From: Lacticaseibacillus zeae DSM 20178 = KCTC 3804
Lineage (GTDB): Bacteria > Bacillota > Bacilli > Lactobacillales > Lactobacillaceae
DNA length: 64,000 nt
Reading direction: 5' to 3'
Assembly (NCBI RefSeq): GCF_000260435.1
Contig: NZ_BACQ01000012.1
Coordinates: forward strand, 1 to 64,000
The notes beneath the pieces were generated by a model that worked only from the letters and a program-made list of their open reading frames with translations, did no database searches and was not told the DNA's origin. Of this stretch, positions 35,010 to 43,605 are shown in pieces; the first letter of the stretch is position 1; each line of letters starts with the position of its first letter. The position numbers and the translations under genes are program-made.

Positions 35010-35675
35010 CTAATGCGTTTTCGTTTCTGCCACTAATGTAAGAATCCGCGTCACGACCTCATCAATCGACATATTCGTCGTATCGATCCGAATCGCGTCA
35101 GACGCCTGCCGTAACGGCGATACCGCCCGATGGGAATCTTTACGGTCACGTTCGGCAATTTCATCCTCGAGTGTTGCCAGCGGTGTCGTGATCCCCTTTT
35201 GAACATTTTCTTTATAGCGCCGCTTAGCACGCTCTGTAACTGACGCTACCATGAAAATTTTCAAAGCAGCGTTTGGCAAAACGGTTGTCCCGATATCGCG
35301 ACCATCCATCACAATATCATGGGTCGCCGCAATATCGCGTTGCCGCTTGACCAATTCAGTTCGCACGCGGGGTAATGCAGAAACCTGGGACACATTATTC
35401 GTCACATCAGGTTCACGGATGGCCAGTGTCACGTCTTCGTCATTCATGAAAACCCGTTGTTCCGTTTCGCCGGGTGCAAACCGAATCACCATCTTGGCGA
35501 GATGTTGCATAATGGCTGATTCGTCGTCCAGCGGTAATTGATCCTTAAGCGCCATATATGTGACGGTACGATACATCGCACCGGTATCGCAATAAATAAA
35601 GCCCAATTTCTTGGCGACAAGTTTTGCAATGGTACTTTTGCCGGCGCTTGCCGGGCCGTCGATCGCAATCTGCAT
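35010..35675 (-). CDS. cmk: Cytidylate kinase
   Basis: Cmk phosphorylates CMP and dCMP. The 221 aa protein starts [19 protein letters not shown], containing the P-loop GPASAGKST (residues 7-15). It goes on with YCDTGAMYR, the [12 protein letters not shown] motif and a C-terminal [12 protein letters not shown]. The ATG at 35675 has GGAGG 7 nt upstream. The cmk-rpsA-der order is conserved in Firmicutes. Confidence 0.97.
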   Translation of the reverse strand: MQIAIDGPASAGKSTIAKLVAKKLGFIYCDTGAMYRTVTYMALKDQLPLDDESAIMQHLAKMVIRFAPGETEQRVFMNDEDVTLAIREPDVTNNVSQVSALPRVRTELVKRQRDIAATHDIVMDGRDIGTTVLPNAALKIFMVASVTERAKRRYKENVQKGITTPLATLEDEIAERDRKDSHRAVSPLRQASDAIRIDTTNMSIDEVVTRILTLVAETKTH

Positions 35676-35694
35676 GAATTTCCTCCACAACACA

Positions 35695-35732
35695 CGCCCC
35701 TGTTCATCATGTCAATGGTTCGAACAGGGGCG
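35695..35732 (-). terminator. Hairpin between the LysM gene and cmk
   Basis: CGCCCCTGTTC pairs perfectly with GAACAGGGGCG. No T run follows on the minus strand, so it may be an attenuator or processing site rather than a full terminator. Confidence 0.5.
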
Positions 35733-35740
35733 CGTTACAT

Positions 35741-36403
35741 TTATTTCACTTTTAAAACGGTTCCGGGGGTCAGGCTGGAATTGGCGCTAAGGCCGTTTAA
35801 CTGTAAAAGTTCATCCAGCGTCATCCCATGATTAGTTGCAATCCGATAAAGATTATCCCCAGACTTAACCGTGTATGAATTGGCCGCCGCAGTACTGGCC
35901 TGACTCGGCGTTGCAGTGCTCGCTGCAGACGCCGCTGCGCTAGGCTGTGTTTGTACAGAGGCGCTGCTGGCTTCCTCCGATGCCTTACCCGTCTCCTGTT
36001 GTTGAGTAGACGACTGCTGTGCCGGCTGCTGGCTGCTTGCTTCTTTCTTAGAAGTTTTTGCCGCTTTAGAAGATTTTTCGGACTTTTTAACCTTTGATCG
36101 ATGGCTGGCTTTCTTGGCGCTTTGAATCACCACTTTGTCATTTGACAAATTTGAGCCACTGCTGCCTTGGCTTCCCCAAACCTTAAAGTAAATAATTGGC
36201 GATAAAACCAGCAAAATCAAAATAATTGCCAAAATCCAGGTAAATTTTGAGCTGCCTTGGCGTTTCTTACGGGTGGCCAATCGACTTAAATTGCCTTGGT
36301 CATCACGATCATCATCGAAAAGGGTTTCCCAAGGCTTGTTTTGATCGTCACTCTTATGTTCTTGATCCGCACTGTCATGTTGGTGTTTATCTTTTTCGGC
36401 CAT
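35741..36403 (-). CDS. LysM domain protein with single membrane helix
   Basis: This 220 aa protein has an acidic cytoplasmic head (first 45 residues, Asp/His-rich), one transmembrane helix (FTWILAIILILLVLSPIIYF, about residues 53-72) and an exported part. The exported part has a Ser/Lys/Ala/Gln-rich linker and a C-terminal LysM domain (SYTVKSGDNLYRIATNHGM onwards) that binds peptidoglycan. The orientation and linker suggest a cell-wall sensor or anchor, not an enzyme. The ATG at 36403 follows GGAGG. A similar gene lies between recQ and cmk in B. subtilis (ypbE), as I recall. Confidence 0.88.
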   Translation of the reverse strand: MAEKDKHQHDSADQEHKSDDQNKPWETLFDDDRDDQGNLSRLATRKKRQGSSKFTWILAIILILLVLSPIIYFKVWGSQGSSGSNLSNDKVVIQSAKKASHRSKVKKSEKSSKAAKTSKKEASSQQPAQQSSTQQQETGKASEEASSASVQTQPSAAASAASTATPSQASTAAANSYTVKSGDNLYRIATNHGMTLDELLQLNGLSANSSLTPGTVLKVK

Positions 36404-36462
36404 CACGAACCTCCTCACTACATGGATTTATTGTATCATATCGCGGCAAATCAGGACGCCGC

Positions 36463-37872
36463 TTATCTAAAGATTTGCCTAAAAACGGCTTGCCAGTGTT
36501 TCGGTGGGGTCGTTTGGTGTCCTTTTTCTGTGGCAAAAGTTTGTAAAACGTCTGGCGTCACTGGGCCGCAGCAAAATGAGCCATGTGCCGGAACCGGTGA
36601 ATCAAAGTGCTTAAGTAATAACGCCCGGCGACAACCGGATGCGTTGACAAAAGCTGCCATCGCCGTAAAACTATTCTGTTTTTCCGTCATTCGCTTTTCA
36701 AGTTGCTGCTGCGTTTGAAGCAGCGAAAAGCCGGCCGTAATATACGCTTCAATCAAGCTGACTTGCGGGTCATCAAAATTGCGATAAATCTCCGGGTGGG
36801 CAAAAATAGTCTGAATCATCGTTTGATCAGGCAGCATCCCTGCCAGCGCCTGACTGCGTTTCAGGTCATCCTGAGTCACCACCATCGCCGCTAAACTAGG
36901 CGCCCCATCACGTCCGGCGCGACCGATTGCCTGGTAATACGCTTCAAGCGATTCCGGTACATACAAATGAACAACAAGGCGTACATTTGCCTTATCGATG
37001 CCCATGCCAAAAGCACTTGTGGCGCAAATCACCTGAAGCTGATCGGATTGAAACTGCCGCTGAATCAAATCACGCTGATGCTGGTCCAATCCGGCATGAT
37101 AAAAAGCGGCTGCCGTCCCGGTCTTTTGCAATTCGCCGGCCAGGTTTTCAGATGCTGCACGGGTGGGACAATAGACAACCGTCGGGCCAATGTTCGCTGC
37201 CATGATATGTTGAAGCTTCTGCCGCTTTGCTTCCTCGTTGGGAAAGACGTCAACCCCGAGAAAAATATTCGGGCGATCAACCGAGCCAGCGATCGTTACT
37301 GGATGCTGCATGTTCAGTTGCGTCAAAATGTCAGCGCGAACCCGTTCCGGCGCGGTTGCCGTGAGCGCCAAAACGGCATCAACGTGTAACTGGCTTCGAA
37401 CTTGCCCCAACTGCAAATAAGCCGGCCGAAAATCCGGGCCCCATTGGGAAATGCAATGGGCCTCATCGACTACAAACAAGCCTAAGTCAAGTTGCTTGAG
37501 TGCCGCCAAAACATCCTTACGCTGCAACATTTCCGGAGAGATGAAAAGATAGCGATACTGGCCCAGATTTCGCAAAACTTCAGGAAACACATTTGGGGCA
37601 ATTTGTCCCGACAAAGCCAAGACTCGCTTCTCCCCCGCAGCCTGTAGCCGCCCGACCTGATCGTGCATCAAAGCAATTAACGGCTCGATAATCAAGGTTG
37701 GCTTTGCTTTGACGAGCGTTGGCAACTGATAACAAAGCGACTTGCCGCTACCGGTTGGCAGGATCCCCAAAGTATCTTGTCCCGCTAAGATTGCCTGAAT
37801 AATTGCTTTTTGTCCGGGCCGGAAATGTTCAAAGCCAAAGTGGCCGGCCAATAAAGTTTCAAGTTGCGGCAC
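36463..37872 (-). CDS. recQ: ATP-dependent DNA helicase RecQ
   Basis: RecQ is a 3'-5' DNA helicase in recombination and repair. The 469 aa protein has the superfamily-2 motifs: GILPTGSGKSLCYQLP (Walker A), DEAHCISQWG (Walker B), LTATAPERVR, and later CATSAFGMGIDK and QAIGRAGRDG. A short zinc-binding RQC part follows with Cys in GCRRALLL and FCCGPV. There is no HRDC domain, so this is the short RecS-like form usual in Bacilli. The start is GTG at 37872 after AGGGAG, overlapping the ypbB-like gene by 14 nt. Confidence 0.95.
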   Translation of the reverse strand: MPQLETLLAGHFGFEHFRPGQKAIIQAILAGQDTLGILPTGSGKSLCYQLPTLVKAKPTLIIEPLIALMHDQVGRLQAAGEKRVLALSGQIAPNVFPEVLRNLGQYRYLFISPEMLQRKDVLAALKQLDLGLFVVDEAHCISQWGPDFRPAYLQLGQVRSQLHVDAVLALTATAPERVRADILTQLNMQHPVTIAGSVDRPNIFLGVDVFPNEEAKRQKLQHIMAANIGPTVVYCPTRAASENLAGELQKTGTAAAFYHAGLDQHQRDLIQRQFQSDQLQVICATSAFGMGIDKANVRLVVHLYVPESLEAYYQAIGRAGRDGAPSLAAMVVTQDDLKRSQALAGMLPDQTMIQTIFAHPEIYRNFDDPQVSLIEAYITAGFSLLQTQQQLEKRMTEKQNSFTAMAAFVNASGCRRALLLKHFDSPVPAHGSFCCGPVTPDVLQTFATEKGHQTTPPKHWQAVFRQIFR

Positions 37873-38839
37873 ACGGCCATCTCCCTTGCATTTTAAAAAT
37901 CTGAAACAAACGAATCTGAAAAAAATCACTGCCCGGAATCATCGCCAGTAACGCCTGATGATCCTGCCATTGATCCACCTGATCCAAAGCGTGATGCACC
38001 GCTGGCGTAATCAGTCTGGCTATCGGAACATCCTGACCCATGATAGCGGCTAATAGTAGATGCTCTTTGACAGTACTCATTTTGCGATGACTTTGTGCGG
38101 CAACTGTCTCCAAATCAACGCCTGACCGAACTTGCTTCAAGGTCGCTTGAGCCGGACGCGTCACCAACTCCTGCGGTCCACCCCACAAGGCATACCATTG
38201 ATTCTTGGCTGCAGCAATTTCCTGAATCAACGCAGCTAACGCATTCACATTGGCAAAATGTGCCGATAATGTTGCCGGTTGGCGCTGACCTGCATAATTG
38301 TGCCCGATCAGGTTGGCGGCGAGCTCATCAGCAAGTGACGCCGGTAATCGCTCAAAAAGATCGGTTAATTCATCAACCGCTGTCTGAACACGCGTTTGTC
38401 GATACCAGCGCTTCACAGCCTGCTGGGTTGCCCAATCAGTACTGATCGGTCGGTAAGCTTGCGAATGATAGCTGGCTTCGGATAAAACCTGAACTGCTAA
38501 AAAGAAGCGCGGTGCGAACCTGTCAACCCGCATCCATGGTTGGTAGTAAGCAGGTAGTGACACCTTCTGTGCTGCTTGAATCCGACGCTTTTGGCCGCTT
38601 TCCGTTAACACCAATCCGGTTTCCGTGGCCGCTAAACATTTTTGCGCTTTTAGCTTCGCCACGGCGGCTAAAAACGCCTCCTTCGATAATCCGGGATAAA
38701 GATGGAGCCATTGCAACTGATGGTGACTCAAAGCCGCATAGAGGATAGAAATGGTTTGTTTGCCGGTTAACAGCCCAAATACAGACCGTTCGCGGCGCGG
38801 TTGGGTATTAAAAAATTGAATCACCAAGTCTGGCAGCAA
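37859..38839 (-). CDS. YpbB-like helix-turn-helix protein, partner of recQ
   Basis: This 326 aa protein lies directly before recQ and overlaps it by 14 nt, as ypbB does in B. subtilis. It is Leu/Gln/Ala-rich and almost entirely helical, with a C-terminal helix-turn-helix (LETVAAQSHRKMSTVKEHLL), the 'HTH_40' type as I remember it. It may help the helicase bind its target; the function is unproven. The start chosen is TTG at 38839, 8 nt after AGAGG; GTG three codons earlier is the alternative. Confidence 0.82.
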   Translation of the reverse strand: MLPDLVIQFFNTQPRRERSVFGLLTGKQTISILYAALSHHQLQWLHLYPGLSKEAFLAAVAKLKAQKCLAATETGLVLTESGQKRRIQAAQKVSLPAYYQPWMRVDRFAPRFFLAVQVLSEASYHSQAYRPISTDWATQQAVKRWYRQTRVQTAVDELTDLFERLPASLADELAANLIGHNYAGQRQPATLSAHFANVNALAALIQEIAAAKNQWYALWGGPQELVTRPAQATLKQVRSGVDLETVAAQSHRKMSTVKEHLLLAAIMGQDVPIARLITPAVHHALDQVDQWQDHQALLAMIPGSDFFQIRLFQIFKMQGRWPCAAT

Positions 38840-38915
38840 AATAAGCACCTCTTTTCCCGGTTGTTATTGTACAATGACAGGTAGTTGAAATCATGACAAA
38901 AGATTGAAGGCGGAT

Positions 38916-39179
38916 ATGAAAATGGCTTTATATGGCAGAGTGGAACGGCCTGAATGCATCGCGTGTGGTTTATGCCAGATGCTGGCGCCAGACTTATTTG
39001 ACTACGACCAGGCAGGCATCGCCTATTATAAGCCTGATCGCAATACCGGCACAAAAGCGCTTGATGATCAGGCGACGATTCATTTTCGGCTAGCATATAA
39101 ACGGTGCCCGACACATGCCATCAAACGCAGTGACCACCCGTTTGACGCTGAGCCTTATACGCCAACCAAGGCAGAATAA
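38916..39179 (+). CDS. Ferredoxin ([4Fe-4S] type)
   Basis: This 87 aa protein has one cluster-binding set: Cys in ECIACGLCQMLAP near the N-terminus (C-x2-C-x2-C) and the last Cys in YKRCPTHAI. This fits a single [4Fe-4S] ferredoxin of the Bacillus Fer type. The remainder is acidic, as expected for an electron carrier. The ATG at 38916 follows GAAGGCGG. It is read divergently from the recQ operon, an arrangement seen with fer next to ypbB-recQ in B. subtilis. The redox partner is not known. Confidence 0.92.
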   Translation: MKMALYGRVERPECIACGLCQMLAPDLFDYDQAGIAYYKPDRNTGTKALDDQATIHFRLAYKRCPTHAIKRSDHPFDAEPYTPTKAE

Positions 39180-39265
39180 GTCGGCAGTCTTTTTCATACA
39201 TCGATTAACGCTCTATTCATACACTACGCCGTTTTCAAATGATGCCTGCCTGTAGCCAAGTCGCG

Positions 39266-39299
39266 CAAAAAAACTTCCGCCAAATTGACGGAAGTTTTT
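39266..39299. terminator. Bidirectional terminator between ferredoxin and ribU
   Basis: AAAAACTTCCG pairs with CGGAAGTTTTT across a short AT-rich loop. It lies between two convergent genes. Confidence 0.85.
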
Positions 39300-39349
39300 A
39301 TTTGCAAACGTGCAGTTACTAAAGGTTCCAAAAGGCCTCGACGAATCAA

Positions 39350-39928
39350 TTAGTGGCTCATCTGCACTTCTTGACGGGCAAGCCAAGGTGCCAGTGCCTT
39401 CGCAATCGCAAAGAAGGCGACTGAAATAACAACACCTTTAATCAAATTGAATGGCACAACGCCAATCAGCACGTAACGGGTTAACGGCATGCCTAAGTTG
39501 AAATTGAACACCGCCATGTACATCGGCGTGATCACCAGCCAATTCAGAATGCTCATCACCAAAGTAAGGCTTAAAGTACCTAAGACCAGGCCTTCGACTT
39601 GGCGCCATAAACTGTGTTTGCCGCGAACGGTGTAAACCACCGGCAGTAAGAAGCCGACACTGGCAATAAAGGCGGCCAAATCACCGATGAGGTTCACAAC
39701 ACCGCCGCCAGTCAAAGCGAAATGGACCAGACTCCGAATAAAGGCAACACCGATGCCGCCAACCGGCCCATAAAGCAGCCCTCCTAGCAACACAACCAAG
39801 TCAGATAAATCCAACTTCAAGAATGGAAACGCCGGAATAATCGGAAACGAGAACATCATCAATACGTAACCGATCGCCGCTAATAGTGCGATACCTACCA
39901 AACGATGAACTTTAGAACGACTTGCCAT
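39350..39928 (-). CDS. ribU: Riboflavin ECF transporter S component RibU
   Basis: RibU is the membrane protein that binds riboflavin and works with a shared ECF energising module. The 192 aa protein has six hydrophobic segments and the conserved FLKLDLSDLVVLLGGLLYGPVGG region (here residues 36-58). GDLAAFIASVGFLLP follows. The identification rests on these features and on the FMN riboswitch in its leader. The ATG at 39928 lies 9 nt after GGAGG; the frame extends upstream through the riboswitch but is not coding there. Confidence 0.93.
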   Translation of the reverse strand: MASRSKVHRLVGIALLAAIGYVLMMFSFPIIPAFPFLKLDLSDLVVLLGGLLYGPVGGIGVAFIRSLVHFALTGGGVVNLIGDLAAFIASVGFLLPVVYTVRGKHSLWRQVEGLVLGTLSLTLVMSILNWLVITPMYMAVFNFNLGMPLTRYVLIGVVPFNLIKGVVISVAFFAIAKALAPWLARQEVQMSH

Positions 39929-39964
39929 AATACATAACCTCCATGAGGCCGTCTTCCGGAACTT

Positions 39965-40001
39965 AAAAAGACCTATTCCTCCTTCAGGGGGGAATAGGTC
40001 T
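39965..40001 (-). terminator. Riboswitch-controlled terminator of ribU
   Basis: On the minus strand AGACCTATTCC pairs with GGAATAGGTCT, followed by a T run, 30 nt downstream of the FMN aptamer and 36 nt before the ribU start. It is the expression platform of the riboswitch. Confidence 0.85.
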
Positions 40002-40032
40002 CGATTGAATGCAGATTCAAAAAAGCCCCATC

Positions 40033-40143
40033 TTCTTCCATCTAGACTATCACTATCGGTACCGGAGTCACACCGGTTCCACCGCAAATGCGGGTCGCGG
40101 ACTATACCGCCGGTCGGGAATTACACCCTGCCCTGAAGACGAA
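40033..40143 (-). promoter_or_regulatory. FMN riboswitch (RFN element)
   Basis: The minus strand reads CTTCAGGGCAGGGTG, AATTCCCGACCGGCGGTA and AGTCCGCGA, then a variable hairpin, a GACTCCGGTACCGAT segment and finally the closing strand AGTCTAGATGGAAGA. These are the conserved blocks of the RFN aptamer in the right order. When FMN is high the terminator downstream should form and stop ribU. Confidence 0.97.
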
Positions 40144-40220
40144 CCAATTATTTAATTACAAGCATACTTTATCAGAGGTGCGGTTTAAATTCAAGCACTT
40201 ACCTTGAAAACGCTAACAAC

Positions 40221-40967
40221 TTAATGTTTTTCGTCCTGATCACCAGTAAGTTGCCGTAAATCATGCAGCTCCTGCGGTTTAATCTCACGGTGTTCTCCCG
40301 GCTGTAAACCGGCAAGTGTCAGGTTGCCATAAGCTTCACGGGACAGCTTGATCACTGGGAAGCCAACCGCTTTAAACATCTTTTTCACCTGATGATTCAT
40401 GCCTTGATGAATGGTGAGCGCCACAATTGCGGTTTTCTTTGCCTTATCTGTCGACAGAATCTCGAATTTTGCTGGTGCCGTCATTTTACCGTCAACGACC
40501 ACCCCGGCTTTAAGCGGCGCTAAGGCAGGCCGATTCGGAATCCCTTCCACTTTGGCAACATATTTTTTCTCGAGTGCATAGCGCGGATGCATGAGGTGGT
40601 TGGCTAACTCGCCATCATTCGTCATCACTAACAAACCGCTGGTGTCATAGTCTAGACGGCCAACCGGGTAAAGTCGTTCGCGAATATCTTCAAAATAATC
40701 AGTGACGACTTTCCGGCCTTTGTTGTCCTCGACTGCGCTAATCACGCCACGCGGTTTATAAAACAGAAAATACCGTTTAGCCTCTTTGCCGATTGGAACA
40801 CCGTCTACTTCAACGTCATCATGCGGACCGACTTTAATGCCCATTTCAGTTGCAACTTGGCCATTGACTTTCACATGCCCGGTAGCGATGAGTGTCTCTG
40901 CATGACGGCGTGAGGCGATGCCAGCATTGGCAATGACTTTTTGCAATCGTTCAGTTTTGGTTGTCAT
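40221..40967 (-). CDS. rluB: 23S rRNA pseudouridine synthase (RluB family)
   Basis: This 248 aa protein has an N-terminal S4 RNA-binding domain (ERLQKVIANAGIASRRHAE) and a RsuA/RluB-type catalytic domain. The catalytic Asp lies in GRLDYDTSGLLVMTNDG and GMNHQVKKMFKAVG follows. It makes pseudouridine in 23S rRNA, likely at or near position 2605 by homology to RluB. The ATG at 40967 overlaps the scpB end by 17 nt and has only a weak ribosome binding site, so it is probably translationally coupled. The scpA-scpB-rluB order is standard in Firmicutes. Confidence 0.93.
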   Translation of the reverse strand: MTTKTERLQKVIANAGIASRRHAETLIATGHVKVNGQVATEMGIKVGPHDDVEVDGVPIGKEAKRYFLFYKPRGVISAVEDNKGRKVVTDYFEDIRERLYPVGRLDYDTSGLLVMTNDGELANHLMHPRYALEKKYVAKVEGIPNRPALAPLKAGVVVDGKMTAPAKFEILSTDKAKKTAIVALTIHQGMNHQVKKMFKAVGFPVIKLSREAYGNLTLAGLQPGEHREIKPQELHDLRQLTGDQDEKH

Positions 40968-41568
40968 CTTGTTGGTTTTGCTCCATTTTCTTATCGTCTT
41001 CAGCCTGTTGCGACTGACCATCATCACGAAATGTTGTAAAAAGATCGACTTCACCGGTATCTTCAGGTGCATCGGTCAGTGGCGGCAGATCTGCCAACCG
41101 ATTGAGGCCAAAGTAATCAAGGAAAAACTGGGTGGTCGCATACAAAATCGGCCGTCCCGGTGCTTCTTTACGGCCGGCTTCTTTAATCAGTTGCCGGGAT
41201 GCTAATGTTGTCAGCGCACCGGAACTTTGAACGCCCCGAATTTCGTCAATTTCGATTCGCGTAATCGGTTGCTGATAGGCAATGATGGCCAAAACTTCCA
41301 GTGCCGCCTGCGACAAACCAGCAGCAGGCGGTCCGGCAAAATACTTTTTGATAGCAGCTGCAAAAGCCGGTTTGGTTAACAAGTAGTAACGGTCAGCAAA
41401 TTGTTGGACCTGTAAGCCGCGTTGCTCGTCGGCGGCCAGCTTTTGCTGATATGCCTCTAGCTGTTGGCGCATCGCACTTTCGCTGATTTCCAAAATCCCG
41501 GCAAGTTCACCTAGGGTCACGCCGCTTTCACCTGCTGTATACAGAATAGCTTCCAATACTGGCTCCAT
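40951..41568 (-). CDS. scpB: Segregation and condensation protein B
   Basis: ScpB is a winged-helix kleisin partner that binds ScpA in the SMC complex for chromosome condensation. The 205 aa protein begins MEPVLEAILYTAGESGVTL and has ALEVLAIIAYQQPITRIEIDEIRG and LYATTQFFLDYFGL, the family hallmarks. The C-terminal tail is Gln/Asp-rich and probably disordered. Its start overlaps the scpA stop by one base. Confidence 0.96.
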   Translation of the reverse strand: MEPVLEAILYTAGESGVTLGELAGILEISESAMRQQLEAYQQKLAADEQRGLQVQQFADRYYLLTKPAFAAAIKKYFAGPPAAGLSQAALEVLAIIAYQQPITRIEIDEIRGVQSSGALTTLASRQLIKEAGRKEAPGRPILYATTQFFLDYFGLNRLADLPPLTDAPEDTGEVDLFTTFRDDGQSQQAEDDKKMEQNQQDDNQN

Positions 41569-42293
41569 TAAGCGGCCTCCTTCAGCGTCACCGTGATCGG
41601 ATCAAACGGCGCATCTTGTTCGCAAATCACCTGATCGCTTTTCATCAGTTCCAACAAGGCCAAAAAGGTCGTAACCACCTGTTCAACCGAATGGACCGCC
41701 AACAAATCGGCAAACAAACATTGACCGTCTTTTTGCAACGTCTTCAAAACTTCCCCGATGCGTTTTTCGACCGACACCGGCTCGGTTTCAATATGCGCAA
41801 TTGTCTGGCGGGCCGCCTGTTGCGCTTTCATGACCCGGGCCATCGCTGCCTGCAGGTCAATCAATTTGACGGTTCCCGGAGCGAGCGGCACAGCCATTTT
41901 CTCGTCTGGTAATGTCGTCGGCTTGGCAAAGGATTGTGCTCGTTTAGCTTCCCGGTGCTTTAAATCTTTGGCTGCTTCTTGGTAAACCTGATAAGTCAAC
42001 AGCTGGGCCACTAAATCCGCCCGCGGATCGGTTGGCTCTTCCGGCTCAGTGGTTTCCGGTTCCGGTTGCGGCAACAAAAGCCGACTTTTTAAAACCATTA
42101 AATTAGCGGCCATGACAAAATAATCGCCGGCTACATCCAGCGCCAGATCCTGCATCTGGTGCAGGTAATCAAGGTACTGGGTGGTAATCTCGGCGATCGG
42201 AATATCGTAAATATCCACTTCGTTTGTCCGAATCAAATGCCACAACAAATCCAACGGTCCGGAGAAATCATTCAGCACGAGTGTCAGTGCCAT
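41568..42293 (-). CDS. scpA: Segregation and condensation protein A
   Basis: ScpA is the kleisin that bridges the two SMC heads. The 241 aa protein starts MALTLVLNDFSGPLDLLWHLI and has the VDIYDIPIAEITTQYLDYL and ANLMVLKSRLLLP motifs. A helical middle and a C-terminal winged helix follow. The second ATG (42293) is chosen because AGAGG then has a 6 nt spacing, whereas it abuts the first ATG. It overlaps the ribT end by 26 nt. Confidence 0.96.
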   Translation of the reverse strand: MALTLVLNDFSGPLDLLWHLIRTNEVDIYDIPIAEITTQYLDYLHQMQDLALDVAGDYFVMAANLMVLKSRLLLPQPEPETTEPEEPTDPRADLVAQLLTYQVYQEAAKDLKHREAKRAQSFAKPTTLPDEKMAVPLAPGTVKLIDLQAAMARVMKAQQAARQTIAHIETEPVSVEKRIGEVLKTLQKDGQCLFADLLAVHSVEQVVTTFLALLELMKSDQVICEQDAPFDPITVTLKEAA

Positions 42294-42654
42294 GGTCATC
42301 CTCTTTTCGAAACTTGTTAAAAGCAGCTATCAATGACGCATGCTCTAAAGCCCCCATCAATTTCTTATCAGGGAAAAGCTTCGTCAACTCTGTCAGCGCA
42401 GCAAACGCCGTCGCCTGATCACGAAAATTCGGTGAAAAGCTCAAATGCCGCACCAAAACAAAATCATCACTTAACTCGATACCGATCACACCGACAAAAT
42501 CATGCCCCTGCTTATACAAATACAGCGCATGCGAATCGTCTTCGGTGTACATCTTAAGTTCGGTCTTCAAGTGTCCGACATCTTTGAGATCGGGAATAAA
42601 AGACAAAAGTCCCATGGCGATCTTCTCGTAGTCGTTTTTGTATTTAACCAGCAT
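42268..42654 (-). CDS. ribT: RibT-like GNAT family protein
   Basis: This 128 aa protein resembles B. subtilis RibT, a GNAT-fold acetyltransferase-like protein. Similarities are MLVKYKNDYEKIAMGLLSFI at the start, FVGVIGIELSDDFVLVRHLSF in the middle and a helix-rich end. In B. subtilis ribT lies at the end of the rib operon and next to scpA; here no rib operon is present and ribT lies between xerD and scpA. The C-terminal acetyl-CoA loop is less typical. The ATG at 42654 has GGAGG 5 nt upstream. Confidence 0.85.
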   Translation of the reverse strand: MLVKYKNDYEKIAMGLLSFIPDLKDVGHLKTELKMYTEDDSHALYLYKQGHDFVGVIGIELSDDFVLVRHLSFSPNFRDQATAFAALTELTKLFPDKKLMGALEHASLIAAFNKFRKEDDHGTDTRAE

Positions 42655-42719
42655 ATTTGCCTCCAAGAGATACTCTCGTAACACTCTATCATACAAACCG
42701 CGTTGGGGCAATGTACTCC

Positions 42720-43601
42720 TTAACCACGCGGATGCGTTTTATGGTAGACCGCAACCAAATGCTGATTACTAAGATGCGTGTAAATCTGCGTCGTACTAAT
42801 GTCACTATGTCCCAATAATTCCTGAACAACCCGTAAATCTGCCCCGTTTTCAAGCAGTCGGGTCGCAAAACTGTGCCGCAGCGTATGCGGAGTGACATCT
42901 TTTTGAATGCCGACACTGGAAATATAGGCTTTTAAATTTTTCCAAATTGCCTGTCGTGTGAGTGCATGTCCATGAAAATTGACGAAAACAGCTTTAGGTT
43001 GCTGCTGCTTAATCAACTGTGGCCGCGCCTCCCGCAAATAGCGGTTGACCCACTCTGTTGCTTGGGGACTGATTGGCACGAGCCGCTCCTTGTCACCTTT
43101 CCCGGTCACCTGCAACAAGTTCATGGCTAAATGCAGTTGATCCATGCGTAACCCGATGAGTTCCGACACACGCAACCCGGTCGCATACATCAATTCAAAA
43201 ATGGCGCGATCACGCAGGCCAAGTGGTTTCGTAATATCCGGTTTGGCCATAAGCGCGTCGATTTCTGGACCTGACAACGTTGCCGGTAAATGCTGCGCCT
43301 TTTTGGGGGTATCGATTTTGGTCATCGGGTCGGTTTTAACGGCCCCTTCCCGCAGCAAAAATCGGTAAAATTTCCGCAGCGCCGAAATCATGCGACTGAC
43401 TGACGCAGGCGCTTTCGTATCGTTTTGCTTTTTCAAGAATGCCTGAATAACGGCAAAATCTTCCGGAAAGGTGGTCCGTTTTTGGGATGTCAGCCAAGCC
43501 TGAAAGGTCATTAAGTCCTGTTGATAGCTTATTTGCGTCGTGGGCGCCAAGCCTCGCTCAACATTTAAATAATGAATAAAATCCGCAATCAACCCGTGCA
43601 T
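42720..43601 (-). CDS. xerD: Site-specific tyrosine recombinase XerD
   Basis: This 293 aa recombinase is the second Xer protein of the window. It has a core-binding domain and a catalytic domain with the Arg in GLRVSELIGL, HTLRHSFATRLLENGADLRV (residues about 243-262) and GHSDISTTQIYTHLS with the nucleophile Tyr. The GLRVSELIGLR form and position next to scpA point to XerD (ripX), which pairs with XerC at 4983-5879 on dif. It starts 4 nt after the cvfB stop, so the two are probably coupled. Confidence 0.94.
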   Translation of the reverse strand: MHGLIADFIHYLNVERGLAPTTQISYQQDLMTFQAWLTSQKRTTFPEDFAVIQAFLKKQNDTKAPASVSRMISALRKFYRFLLREGAVKTDPMTKIDTPKKAQHLPATLSGPEIDALMAKPDITKPLGLRDRAIFELMYATGLRVSELIGLRMDQLHLAMNLLQVTGKGDKERLVPISPQATEWVNRYLREARPQLIKQQQPKAVFVNFHGHALTRQAIWKNLKAYISSVGIQKDVTPHTLRHSFATRLLENGADLRVVQELLGHSDISTTQIYTHLSNQHLVAVYHKTHPRG

Positions 43602-43605
43602 ATTC

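Noticed and set aside
39929-40087. Upstream extension of ribU by 53 codons
   Set aside because: The extension runs through the FMN riboswitch and its terminator; the ATG at 39928 has a good ribosome binding site and a normal RibU N-terminus.
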